From Pontederia crassipes (Eukaryota > Streptophyta > Magnoliopsida > Commelinales > Pontederiaceae): 64,000 bases of DNA. The position numbers were made by a program, and so were the translations under genes. The notes below the pieces were generated by a model that saw only the letters and a program-made list of their open reading frames with translations, did no database searches and was not told the origin of the DNA. Position 1 is the first letter of the stretch; the number at the start of each line of letters is the position of its first letter. The DNA is taken from contig CM060188.1 of NCBI GenBank assembly GCA_030549335.1, positions 44,605,696 to 44,669,695 on the forward strand, written 5' to 3'. Positions 39,381-50,949 of this stretch are shown here, one piece after another.

Positions 39381-41262
39381 TTGTGAGAATCTATTGTATA
39401 ACTCCCAATCAAAATAATTCTTCTGAGAGTATTGATTAGGATAATAATAGTATCTCAATTTTTACATTTTTACATTCTCAATTTTTTTCCACCACGTCGT
39501 CTTTTTATGGCACAAGAAAAATAATAATAGTATCTCTAAATCTTGAATGCACACTTTTCGTTATCTTTACATCCATACTTTTTCAATTGATTTTCCTAAT
39601 TTCATCTCATATTTTTTTTGTTGACATCTCTGGACAATTTGAGAGCTTTTCTCATTAAGAGACGAAGAAAATGACAAAGGAGAATTTGAAATGGTCATCA
39701 ATAAAATGTTACATTTTTCTTACATATAATAATACTCAACAAATCACAAATATCGTTCTATTTTACTTTATTTTTTTTTATTTTCATATGGGTCTTCATT
39801 TTTATGTCTCCTAAAAAACCTCAAACCCAATGGAATAATTAATATCATCCAAATTACTAGTCAATACCTAGTTATCTCAGCTTCACATCTTATTTTCAAC
39901 ATCATCCAGAGGTATCTAGCTCAAAAAAATGACAAAGTTCAAATAACTTGTATAAAATTTTCTAAGGTATATAAACTTCAAAAGATTAATGTCTAATTGT
40001 AATATTTTAAAGAGTCACATAATTTTATGATAATTTATAATATCAGAAAATAAAATCTTCTAAAAAGTTGAATTTTATATGAAAATAATATAGTCCGAGA
40101 AATTTAATAACACACTATGCGATACAAATACTTATATATGAGCATAAAAGTTGATAAAAATAAATGCAATGATAATTTCACTTAAGGATGCAAGAAAAAT
40201 TCGATCGACCCAGAAAAATGGAATTGAAAAAAAATAAATAAATAGGGGACTAAATACGGTTTAGGTAGATTTTTAATAGAGTAAAATTAATTTGTTAAAA
40301 TTAAGGCCCTACCTAAAAAATTTGTAGGGGCGTAAAATTTGTTTCTATTTGTATAATTTCTTCATAAATAATAAATATTTTATTATTAGTATAATAATTT
40401 TTTTATATAATTTAATATATTTTCAACGCTAAATTTAATAGTTTTATTATTATAGTTATAAAATTTAATATATTTATATTTAAATTAGTTTTAATTTATT
40501 AAATAGGACTCCCAAAAAATCAAACCTCTAGGGGATAATTTTTTTTATAAATGATATTATATTTAAACTTTCTTCATAATGCTCAATATCATGTAGTGTT
40601 AGCAGTCCAACAACATATCATGTAACGGTGACAACTATTAAGCATCATATACATGATTAATTATATAGTTAATTACTTTTTTACAATTTTTGTTTCATCA
40701 ATCGATCTAAGCGACCTACACATGCTACACTACATACATGCTACATGTCATGGAATACAATGGGCCGATTGATAAAAATTTTCCACCTAATTATGTGTAT
40801 GCTCCAAATCTTGATTTATTAAAATTGCTGTAATTTACTTGTAGATGAGTCATGATGTAATATATATATATATATATATATAATTAAAATGATGAATAGA
40901 ATCGTAAGACAGTTAATTAATAAAATTGCAGAAAAGGAAAGAGCAAGAACTTATTCATAGATTTAATATTAACACCGGCTTACTTTTGCATAATAAATTA
41001 AAATCTTAATTAAAATTATCTACTTGAATACGAAATTATATGTGGTATTTGCATCTGGTGGATCTTGCACCCGCCCATGACAGGAGTTAATTAATTAGCT
41101 GAAAACTTTTTATTCCTATAAGAAATTGGTTACATTTAATTTCCGCTGCCAAGTGTTAATGGATAGAGATATAATAATAATAATAATAACAAAATAAAAA
41201 AAATAACAAAAGAATAATGGAAAATAAAGCATAGTGCGTTGTGTGATAACTCAGTCGCTGAG
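39381..41262. other. AT-rich spacer across the C/D boundary
   Basis: No gene seen. 39381-40270 is the diverged counterpart of 14200-15066. 40271-40560 matches the first 280 bp of unit A. 40600-41262 matches 4600-5354 of A at about 90-93 percent by eye. An AT microsatellite lies near 40859-40882 and an AAT tract near 41170-41190. Confidence 0.65.
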
Positions 41263-42174
41263 TTAACGCATAGCCGAGGAGACGCCGGCGGGAATCAGAG
41301 AGCGGCAAAGGGGGCAGAACGGCTTCTCCTCCAGCCAGCGACGGAGACAGGCGGGGTGGAAAGGGTGGGCGCACGGCGTCACCCCGACTTCCTCCCCGAC
41401 GTCGAACTCTAGCAAGCAGATCGGGCACGCTTTCTCTCGCACCGCCGTCGGCGATGGCGCCGGCGCCCTTCCCTCTCCGCAGCCTGCGTCTTCTTTTTCT
41501 TCTTCTTTGTACACGACCATCTTGAGCTGGGGTTCTGGCGCAGGGCCACGCGTGGCCTCGTCGATGACCACCCAGGCCGCGGCCTCCACCATCACAATAC
41601 GGGTTGGAGCCGACGAGTGTGACGACAAGAAGCGGCGCATGCGCTCCTGAAGGAAGCAACCGACGCACGCGTACAAGAATTCTGCGTAGCCGTCGTCGAG
41701 GTCGGGGCGAGCGAGGACCAAGTCAAGAATCGCTCCTCGTAGGAGAGACAGCTGCGATAGTGGGATCGTGAACCTGGTGGAGTGATCGACGCCCCACGTC
41801 GGCGTGGCCTCCGGAGACGGCGGCGGTGTGCCACGGCGAGTTCTCACGCGGAACCATAGCCGCAAGGTAATCTCATCGTCGTCCATGTCCTCCACGTCCA
41901 TGTCCTCCTCCAAGAAGTGGAGTCTTGAACCATCGATGCCCATGGCGACGTTATTGTATTGCAAATACGTCCAATCTATCGGCAGATCACCACCGCCAGA
42001 AGGAGAAGAAGAAGAAGTAGTAGTAGGAAGAGGAGGAGGAGAAGAGTCTTGATAGTCTCCTCCGCGCGAAGCCGCCATGGCGATGGTTCTGCCTGCAGTC
42101 GCGTGCGCAGTGGATCGACGGAGGAGGGGAGTTCTTGGAGTTCTTAGAGCGAGTTCTTGGAGCGGGAGCTGCAA
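41263..42174 (-). CDS. RING-H2 finger protein, putative E3 ubiquitin ligase (unit D, parental copy)
   Basis: 303-residue single-exon frame with the C3H2C3 RING at residues 250-290. The protein equals the unit B copy. It lies divergent to the complete JAC1-type gene, with a TATA-like box at 42232-42239. The stop codon and the sequence through about 42590 match A/B with only two or three differences. DNA immediately downstream of the stop is about 7-10 percent diverged, so this block seems to have been homogenised between units. Biochemical role as a ubiquitin ligase follows from the RING type; targets and localisation are unknown. Confidence 0.87.
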   Translation of the reverse strand: MQLPLQELALRTPRTPLLRRSTAHATAGRTIAMAASRGGDYQDSSPPPLPTTTSSSSPSGGGDLPIDWTYLQYNNVAMGIDGSRLHFLEEDMDVEDMDDDEITLRLWFRVRTRRGTPPPSPEATPTWGVDHSTRFTIPLSQLSLLRGAILDLVLARPDLDDGYAEFLYACVGCFLQERMRRFLSSHSSAPTRIVMVEAAAWVVIDEATRGPAPEPQLKMVVYKEEEKEDAGCGEGRAPAPSPTAVREKACPICLLEFDVGEEVGVTPCAHPFHPACLRRWLEEKPFCPLCRSLIPAGVSSAMR

Positions 42175-42356
42175 GAATTAGAAAGAGCGCGTTAGGGAGT
42201 AAAGAAAGAAACAAAGAAAGCAGTTGTTACGTTTATATAGGCTCTCATCGGACTGGACTGGAGTCCGTTAGAAATCTTGGGACTTCTTTAATGTCATTCC
42301 CTCAACGGTAACAACAGCAAACCAAAAGAAAGAAGAAATAAATATTTGTTCATTCG

Positions 42357-42396
<40 letters not shown>

Positions 42397-42834
42397 TATA
42401 TTCACTAGCTGCGAAGGTCCATTTCTTTTTTTTTTGTTTGTGTGATTTGAATTATAAATAATAGATTCATGACAGGTGAAAAAAAAATTAATGAAAAAAA
42501 TGATGCATATCATATTGATTAAAATTAATGGAAACTAAGATAAATATACTATTAAAAATACTCGTGTATTCACTATATTTAAATTTAGTGGAAAATTAAT
42601 ACCTCAAGTGGCCAGGCTACGAGGCACCATAAAAACTCCTGGCCAGCTACAACTTTACATGCCTTGTTGTTTCTCTGACCTCGCTCCCTTTCTGGGTCCC
42701 ATTCGAAATCTCCCTTCCTCCCGTCTCCTCTCGTCCACAACTCTCCTCCTCTTCCTCACATCGGCTGCTTAATTCTTCTCAGTCATCGTGGAGTCACAGT
42801 TGAAGCTGCGCTGCGTCCCACGGGCGCCTTCGGC
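42175..42834. promoter_or_regulatory. Divergent RING/JAC1 promoter region, unit D
   Basis: A shared 660-bp region drives the RING gene leftward (TATA-like box at 42232-42239) and JAC1 rightward. The JAC1-proximal part has a CT-rich leader-like stretch near 42700-42765 that the A and B copies lack. An AT microsatellite lies at about 42360-42388. Confidence 0.5.
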
Positions 42835-45800
42835 ATGTCGCGCACGAGCTCGGACTTGGACTTCAGGGACGTGTTCGGCGGCCCGCCGCGGCGGTCCGGC
42901 GCGTACGAGGGGCAGCGCAGCCGCGCGGATTCCTTCGACTCTTCTGCTCTACTCAGGGGAAGAGTCCGGGGAGGTGGGGAGCGCGTGGCCTCACGGCAGA
43001 GCCTCTCCGCCTCGCCGGGCCTAGTGGAAAAGCCCGTCTTCGGGGAGCTCGACAGGCCTGCTCGGCGCCGGCATTTGACTGACGATTTCTTCGACGATGT
43101 ATACCCCGGCAGCGATCAGTCTGGCAATTCGACGCCGAGGAGGGTCGACCAGGACGTGTTCTCTCCAACTCCGGACTCCCGGGTCCTCAGTCCCAATAGG
43201 CATGGGTCCTCGCTGCTCCCGCGACACAGGCCCGTTCTCCTCTTTTTGTTGTGTATAAAGATTTGGATTTCAGGTTTTTTATGCAATTTCTGCTATAATT
43301 TAAATACAGTGCATCAGTGCAGAATGTATATACGGGCTAGTTGATATGTATTCTACTTCTTTCTGTAATCTGACATGAATGATTTACCCACATCCGTAGA
43401 ACAAATTCAGTTTGAACATTTTGATTCCTGTTATGGATGCAGTTTGTGATAATTTTACTACTGCGTACAAGGACAACTCAACATACTTCTAGCAGCTGTA
43501 CTCGGTATTCTGAGATAAATATTCTGCCTGGCAGTCTTTGTGGGTGTTGGTTAATTTTGTCTGAAGTTATTGTTCATGGATTTATCATTGAAGTTTAGTT
43601 GTTAATTTTGTTTGACGTTAATGTTCACGGATGTCATTAAAGCTTAGTTGTTAATTTCGTTTGAAGTTATTGTTAATGGCTGCTATTAATGTCTGTACGT
43701 CTAAAAGGTTTCATGGTTGCAGCATTCCTGTTAAAATGGTGAAAAGAGTAGAGTATCCATTCCATGGCACTGGCCTACGAAATTCTACATTCAAGGTGGA
43801 AGAGATTGATGCTCTGGATGCTCCCAAATCGCCATACATGCCAATTTATTCTCCTTATGTGGACGAGGTCTCATTGCAAGATGAGCCGAAGATTCCTGGA
43901 AAAAATTTCAACAATCAAAGCCCTTTAACTAGAAAATTTTCTCAGGAAACTGATGAGACTTCAAGCATGGAAAGCCAATCTCAGAAAGATGGAATTAGTT
44001 TAGAAAGTTATATAAGCAGCAATCAATTCCATTTCTCCGTATATAAATGGGCAGGCAAAGGGGTATCTCTTAATCTTCCTTCCAATTGGAAAGAAGGAAC
44101 CGATCCTGTTAGCAGACTAGGAAGACTGGCTGATGTTGTCATTCCGTCAGTTAACTTGCCAAATGATGATGATAAATCTGCAGCTGCAACCAGCGCAAGT
44201 AATCAAAATGAGAACCGGGATAGAACTTCATTGAATGATGTCCCCATGGAGAGTAAGGATGCAGCTGATTCCGTAATGATCAAAGAAACTTTACCTCTCG
44301 AGTCCAACCCAAGGCATTCAAGCAGAGGTGTAACTGAAAATTCTTGTACATCATCGTGTCATTTTTGCCATTTCTAATCTTGATCCTTGTTCTGGAGCAT
44401 TAGCATGTTTATTGTTTTCTTTCTCCGTGTGAAGGCGTGATCAACTGCAACAAAGATGATATTCCTGCTTCTATAACTGAGAACATTAAACCTGAGTTAA
44501 GAAATCTGAGTGAGCTGTTCAATGAGGATTCTGATGATCAAGGTACTACTCTTTCAGAAGTTGAAGTTATTTGCACAGTTTTCGTTTACTCATTTCGAGC
44601 GTGATTTCCTTTTCTCTCTTTCTGGATGTAGGATTTGAAGAGGCACCTAGAAAATCTGCACCAGCAGAAAGCTTGAATGGAGATAAAAAAGATCAGCTGG
44701 ACACTAAAGATATCTACAAAACTAAAAGGCGGGACCAAGATGGGAATAAGATGAAGCAGGTCAAAAAATCAGTTATTCTTGACACAAAAGAGTTCCCAGG
44801 AATCTTGGAAGATACGCTACCAGGAAAGCAAGTAAAAGGAAGGGTGAAAGATTTCATCAAAATATTCAGTCAAGGAGGTTCTCCGAAGCGCAAAATCACA
44901 TCTGAAACTGAGGATAAGAAACCCAAAGGAAAAGAACGAACCGAAAGCAAAGAAGAACAAATCAGCACTTTAGCCACAAAAGAAGATGAGGAAATGGACT
45001 TTTACACAATGAAAGAACAACTTAAAGCCGCTGTCGAGGTATGTTAGTTGAATCCTTGTATGCTTAAAAATAGTTAGACAGAACTTATTCTGAAACCTCC
45101 TTGATCTTGGGGTGATTTTAGTCAAAGGAAACATCAAGGGAGGATGAGATACTTCATTCTCCTGCCATCCCTGATGTCAATGCAACTGGTCATGGCCCTT
45201 CTACTAAAAGGGATGGCAAGCCTAGCTCTGGTTAGTTTCCTTTTAGCTATAGTTATACTTTAATTTGTCAAGACGTGTAAAAATTAACCTATTTGTGCTA
45301 GATCATAATTAAGTCTGATTAAAACACTTTTCTTTTACGATAGAGCCGACAAAGGAAAGCATCAATATTTCAGCATACAGCGTTGGGAAATCTCCCTATG
45401 AAGATTTTGAAGGGTGTTTGGTATGACATGTTCTTGGTTTTACTTGTTCAAATAGATACCATAATAGTTATTAGCATTGTGATTTATCTAGAATTTTGTT
45501 ATAAGCAGAAATAAAAGAAAAAAAAAAGACTTTTTTATTCTCATTCGCCTGGGATCTTGAAATATATTCGTTGATCCATGTTCATAAGATTCGACAAGAT
45601 TTTATGCTGGCTGTCGGGGCCTAACACAACCCTCTTCCTTTATCCGGGCTTGGGACCGGCTATAAAATATAGGCGGAGTTGCCTGGGATCTTGAAATAGT
45701 CAGTTAAATTTATAGACAGATAATCTTATTCTCATTAAATAATTGATCAAATATTTAGTATTAAATATGCAACACATTTATCATAAATCATTCAGTTTTT

Positions 45801-47025
45801 TCATTTATTATGTTTGCATTAACACTATGTTTGGATAAATGGTCATTAAAGGGAAGGGAAGGGAATGGAGGGGAAGGAAAAGTGAGGAAAGAGAAAAGAA
45901 ATCTGACATTTCCCCTCCCCTCCATTACACCCCATTTTGGGGTTGAAAGAAATCTGCCTAAATGGAGGGGAAAGGACATAAATTTCCCCTCCATTCTCCC
46001 TCTTTTCCCTCCATTAAAAGTGCATCCAAACAAAGGGAAATTTATTTTTCCCTTCCCTTCCCTTCCTTTCACCTTGTTTACCTTCCATCCAAACACAGTG
46101 TAAGTGATTACTCTTGAGTATTTTGTTTCTAGAACTAAATGCTCTTCTCTTCATGCTGTTTCCTGTATCGTTTTTTAGCACAGAGTTAAATCTTTTTAAT
46201 TTACAGGTTGAACAAGTGGATGAAGGTGCAAATAAGTCTTTACTGGCTGAATCAAAGCAAGATCAGATAAAAGTAAGCATCTAGTGTGTGTTGGCTGAAT
46301 GTGATATTTCGTTATTACCCCTGACATTTGGACTTAATTTGACCCTTGCAGGCTGCAGATGTCAAAATACGAGAATGGTCGAAAGGAAAAGAAGGAAATA
46401 TCCGCTCACTGTTGTCCACCCTGCAATATGTGAGTTCAAATTTCTTGCGCATACACAAATTCCTTGAACAAAAATTGATCTTGGTCCATAATAAGGATTT
46501 TTCGAATGCTCTAGATCTCATTAAGTGATATATTCTAGAGAAATAAAAAGACTGATGCTACATGCCTTTTAAATAGCGAAAACATGATGAGGAGTTGACT
46601 TTTCCAGTAATTTTATGAGTTTGTCTTGATTCTTTTATGGCCATAGATATGGCTTATCTGATGTTTGCTTGCAATTATAAATCATCTGTAGGTCCTTTGG
46701 CCGGAGAGCGGATGGAAACCAGTTCCGCTTGTCAATATAATTGAAGGAGGTTCTGTGAAGAGAGCTTATCAAAAGGCTTTGTTGTGTCTTCATCCGGATA
46801 AATTACAGCAAAGGGGAGCTGCCATGCATCAAAAGTACATTGCAGAAAAGGTCTTTGACATCTTGCAGGTACCGAATGTAAATAATTTAAGTTTACATAT
46901 AGTCCCGGAAGTTAACTTACGCATGTGTGTGCCCTATTGTATTTATCTTGAACAATGAAATCAAAGTTGATGTTTTCTTCATGCAGGAAGCATGGGATCA
47001 ATTCAATTCTCTCAGTGCATTCTAA
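42835..47025 (+). CDS. JAC1: JAC1-type J-domain (auxilin-like) protein, intact ten-exon gene
   Basis: Predicted protein of about 697 residues, close to Arabidopsis JAC1. Exons: 42835-about 43247 (donor uncertain, frame-compatible), about 43708-44327, 44435-44542, 44632-45038, 45122-45230, 45344-45420, 46207-46272, 46352-46429, 46692-46868 and 46987-47025 (stop TAA). Exons 2-10 join in frame at GT-AG sites. Family marks are [12 protein letters not shown] near the N-terminus, [12 protein letters not shown] in exon 2, and a C-terminal J domain with the HPD tripeptide (CLHPDKL, exon 9) ending [12 protein letters not shown]1 is a cytosolic auxilin-like co-chaperone needed for chloroplast accumulation under weak blue light downstream of phototropin. 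Intron 6 carries a SINE and a MITE. It is the only copy in the window with the J-domain exons. Confidence 0.9.
45565..45680 (-). mobile_element. SINE copy in JAC1 intron 6
   Basis: The reverse complement matches the central part of the SINEs at 57219 and 57496 (shared 'catggatcaacgaata', 'aacacaaccctc' and 'tttatccgg' blocks on the plus strand). It is bordered by an 18-bp perfect direct repeat, GCCTGGGATCTTGAAATA (45547-45564 and 45681-45698), a target-site duplication. The 3' tail with TTG repeats is absent, so this copy is truncated. Confidence 0.8.
45823..46100. mobile_element. PIF/Harbinger-type (Tourist-like) MITE in JAC1 intron 6
   Basis: The 278-bp foldback element has ends CACTATGTTTGGAT and ATCCAAACACAGTG (inverted with one mismatch) and a TAA target duplication at 45820-45822 and 46101-46103. 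The interior is purine- then pyrimidine-rich and largely self-complementary. Trinucleotide TAA/TTA duplications are typical of PIF/Harbinger. It has no coding capacity. Confidence 0.8.
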
Positions 47026-48423
47026 TGGCTATCTGATGTGTATCAATCCACTCTTGCTTGGTTACTGTTAACTGTACAAAAAATATAGCTTTGCTGTGTA
47101 TGTTTGAGATGTTTACATGAAATGGTATAATATACCGTGGAGAGAGAGAAAATATCTGTTTCCACTAATTTCATCAGACTCATCAACAACCATCTGGCGG
47201 TCGCAATGAGTTGCAATTTTTGCAGAATTGTTATTTCAGCCATTGGTCAAGAGAAGAGACCCAGTTGCAGAGAAAAGGATGAAATGTGAGCTCGTTCCAT
47301 ACACAGCATCTGAGCAACAATTACAGGTAATTAAAGAAGACCCTTCAATGTGTTGTGTCAGCAGAGTAAACTGCAAACAATGTGAGAGAAAATAAAGTTG
47401 TTGATCTATTTCAGCATTTAACCAAGATTAAAAAAAATAGCACATATTAAAATAAATTATAATGTCTGACTGTGGGACTAAAGTTAGACTGGACTTTTAA
47501 AAGTGAAATGTTTATTTATTTATTTATTTATTTTGTTTTGTTATGTCAATTATTATTGTCGTTCACAAGCGCTTCTTTGGGTTTTCGTGGACGGCGCCGG
47601 ATGGAAATTTGACCCGACTTTGGACCCGCCGCGGCGCTACATGACAAATAAAGCCAGAGGTCCCGTGGGGTCCCTGCAGTTTACAGCACCAGAGGCAGCT
47701 TTATCTTGTTGCACGGGCTGCTTCTTTTTTCTTCCTTTCAACAAGATATTTTTTTATAAGGTCCTATAAAAAATAATTTTTAGAGTCACAATTGTACGTT
47801 TTAAAATAATATTATTTATATAATAATAAATCATATTATTTATTACAGTAGTTTTAAAAATAAAACAGGAAGGGAACAATATGATAGACTTAGAATATTA
47901 ACTAATATATCAATCATAAAGTGTTATAAAAAAAAATCACTATTTTGTTTTTTCAGCGTAAAGTTTAGATGACTGTTTTCACGGGTTACCAATAAAAAAA
48001 AAACTTGAACTCTATTATGTTTTTTTTTCTTTTCATTTCGAATATTTAATATTAATTAATTATTCTAAATGTAGGAATATATTTTTTCAATACATAAACT
48101 CATTTTCGTAGATGTAAAACTTTTTTTTATTTTAATAGATTCTAAGTTTAAAATGATTAAGCATTAAACTAAATGTCATTGACATAATTTTAGTAAAGAA
48201 ATAAAAATGAAATAATCTTTTTGTTATCTTGTGGGGTTGACCGGACTTAAAAAATTAAAATTAAAATTCATATCCGACCTAGATTTTGATTGGGCCAGTT
48301 GAGGTCCGACGATCCAATAGGAATCAGAACAAAATGATTAATTTGACTTTTAGAGTTGACAATTTACTAATAATAATCGTAGATATCGGGGTACAAACAA
48401 ATTGGTTGACCAGGCCGATTTAC

Positions 48424-48461
<38 letters not shown>

Positions 48462-50795
48462 TTGTGAAAGAGTCAAGGAAATATATAAAGAAAAGACAAA
48501 TTTTCACAATAAAGTCATACTCTCGATAACACAAATTTGAACTTGTCATGCCTAATGAGATATTGATCGAGAGAAATTTTCGGTTCAAATCACATATATG
48601 GACATTAAAGTAATTTTTTTATCCAAGTGATAAGGATGAAGTGGTAAACAACTCTTCACCGTTAAAGCATATTTCGAATTTAATTTTTGTATACATAACG
48701 ATTTTTTGCTGTGAATCTCATCCTTTATAGTTAATACATGTGAATCAGAACGAACACCAAATTAGTTGACCCAATAGTAGATTTGATCGGTGCCATTTCT
48801 CATATGCTAACATCAAATAAAAAAAATTAAAGGACAACAAAATAATATCCATCCAACATATTTTAATATCATACATTTGACACATTTTAACTGCTTAAAA
48901 ATTAATAAAATAAATCACAGTGGTTTTAAACGGACATTACAAAAAAAATAATACTACTACTTAAAATGATAATTTAAGTTTTATCATTTTTCGTCACTCA
49001 AATATGGCCTAATTATTACAGTACATTAAGTCTAAAGGAGTAGAAGGTATATATAGCTTCTTTGAAATTAGACCTACCAATCTCTGGTTAGGTCCATGAT
49101 TTCATAACCTAATAAAGGGAGGCGTACTAACTTTAAGCAACCTTCAATTTTCTTTTCTCAATAAAGTATTATTTTCCTCATTCCTTCTTCAGACTCTACC
49201 ATCACTACAATATGATGATTACATCCATTACAGAACAAGGAGATCATGTCCATTTATTACTTCCACATTCCAAACTCCAAACATCCTCAAGAAAAATCGT
49301 TGTCATCCACTAACCCAAACTTGTTTTACTAATATTATTTCCTTCTTTTTCTTGTTTCATTTGCACCGGAACATGTGGAGGTATCGATGGTGAGAGGAGA
49401 GAGAGAGAGAGAGAGAAGTCTCATCGTCAAATAATACGACCAGTCCCCCGCTTAGTTAGCGATTACAAGACGAGACTATTTTTTTATTATTAATATTTAG
49501 CTAATCTAACAACTTTCTTGACCTGAAAAAAAAAATATCTTGTATGAACTATAATAAATCAATTTTATTAATTAAAATCGCATTTATATGTTACCTAATC
49601 TCGTTCTATGCAATATATTGTAGCGTATAAGTGTGTAGAATACTCATTTTTTCTTTTTTTAAGAGTCAACTTGTAAAGAAATTATTTCTTTAGGCTTATC
49701 TTTATTTATATTATATGTAGAAACTGATTATTGCCTCAATTAACAAGATTTAATATGATGCACCTGATATATTTTTTTTATTAAAGATATTGAGTTAATA
49801 TGAATTAGTCCAAGAAGTTTACTGAAGTTGTGTAAAATTGTGCACGTAAGAACAGTAATACCACGAAGATGCACATGCAAAAATGTTATAAGATTAATAT
49901 GAGCTAATGAAGTTGTATAAACTATTTAGATCGTGTGGTTGCGGATTAAGCGTTGGAATAAGCAAAAGCCAAAATGATTTTTGGTCCATTATTTTTCAAA
50001 AATTTTGCTCCGGGATTAACTCCGGAAACACTCTTTAAAACAATTACATTAATATCTACCGATTTGCATCTCATGTTGTTAGTGCAAATATTGTACTTGG
50101 ACAAGGGAGAGATGATAAAATGTTCAATTTATTGTTTAGGAAAATTACGTAATTGTGTGAAATAGGCAAAGTTAAGATGCAAACGAAACAAAACCAAGAT
50201 TTACAATCTAAATGGGACTGATGTGAAACGTCTTAATTAGTCTTGTTACCTTCCAAGTCACATCTCTACCTATCATTGGGGTCATTATTAGCTTCAAGTA
50301 ATCACATCACATCCGCAATTTAATAATGGTTTATGAATGCGTTATAGTTATAGCGCGTTAGATATATATCAACATTTTAAAAAGTATGCTATTATCTATT
50401 ATTCATTATTTTATGATCAAATATAAATTCATGTATTTTTTTGTGTTCCTAAAAGTATGGTGTATTTCTTAAGATTACTTGGCTTGTCTAAATGTAAACA
50501 TTTTACAAATCTATATCACACCTTCTAAATTTTAAGCTATGTTCTAAAGTCTAAAGAAAGCCTACTTATTCTAATTACCAGCTATTTTGGAATTTGTGTT
50601 TTCATCAAAATAAGAGAACTAAAAATTCAGTGCAAAATATAATATATTTGGAATTTGTGCAGCTCTACCCACACTGCCAATATATTTACAAAACAACCAA
50701 ATACATTTACTAGAGAGGAAGATAAAAGCCACATTTTTTCCTCCCCCTCATTAAAAGCGAAAAAAGAATATTCAAGAAAATGTTACTGTCATACA

Positions 50796-50850
<55 letters not shown>

Positions 50851-50949
50851 GTTTGTTCTTACAAAAAAAAAAAGTTATCGTTGCCTCCGTATTTATGAAT
50901 TTTACTGTCTTAACCCCAACATTTTTATGAGACAAAAAAAGCCAAAGTT
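47026..50949. other. AT-rich intergenic region between the JAC1 and DeSI genes
   Basis: About 3.9 kb holding the JAC1 3' untranslated region at its left end and no recognisable gene. A GC-richer patch at about 47570-47700 gives a short open frame that I do not recognise. Microsatellites: (AT)n at 48426-48459, a short (GA)n near 49397-49417, and (AAT)n at 50795-50849. Confidence 0.6.

Larger units (their letters stand above)
30139..40270 (+). repeat. Tandem unit C, shortened and chimeric
   Basis: The left part (30139-about 34683) is nearly identical to the first 4.58 kb of A and B. It stops inside the GA microsatellite. About 430 bp of unrelated filler follows, and homology resumes at 35118 with the last bases of JAC1 exon 1 (equivalent to 7268 in A). 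The RING gene and nearly all of JAC1 exon 1 are therefore missing. The right part (35118-40270) is visibly more diverged from A/B, lacks the 2.74-kb solo LTR, and carries an extra segment of about 0.5 kb at 38803-39308. Left and right halves have different ages, which points to recombination between units. Confidence 0.9.
40271..43943 (+). repeat. Unit D, the parental copy of the duplicated block
   Basis: This segment covers everything homologous to the repeated block: spacer (40271-40560), RING gene (41263-42174), divergent promoter region, and the JAC1 gene up to the point in exon 2 where A, B and C break off (43943). D has neither solo LTR and no CACTA insertion. Its JAC1 gene continues intact to 47025, so D is closest to the ancestral arrangement. 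D also lacks about 4.3 kb of AT-rich spacer that A, B and C carry between the equivalents of 285 and 4590. Confidence 0.88.

Noticed and set aside
43248-43344. Exon 1 of JAC1 continuing to the stop at 43344
   Set aside because: The extension is AT-rich and hydrophobic, unlike the family. Exon 2 text near 43723 ([13 protein letters not shown]) continues the protein, so an intron must start at about 43247.
47503-47769. 88-codon frame with a GC-rich core
   Set aside because: It has no recognisable domain, the frame starts in AT-rich low-complexity DNA, and there is no homology to neighbours that I can see.
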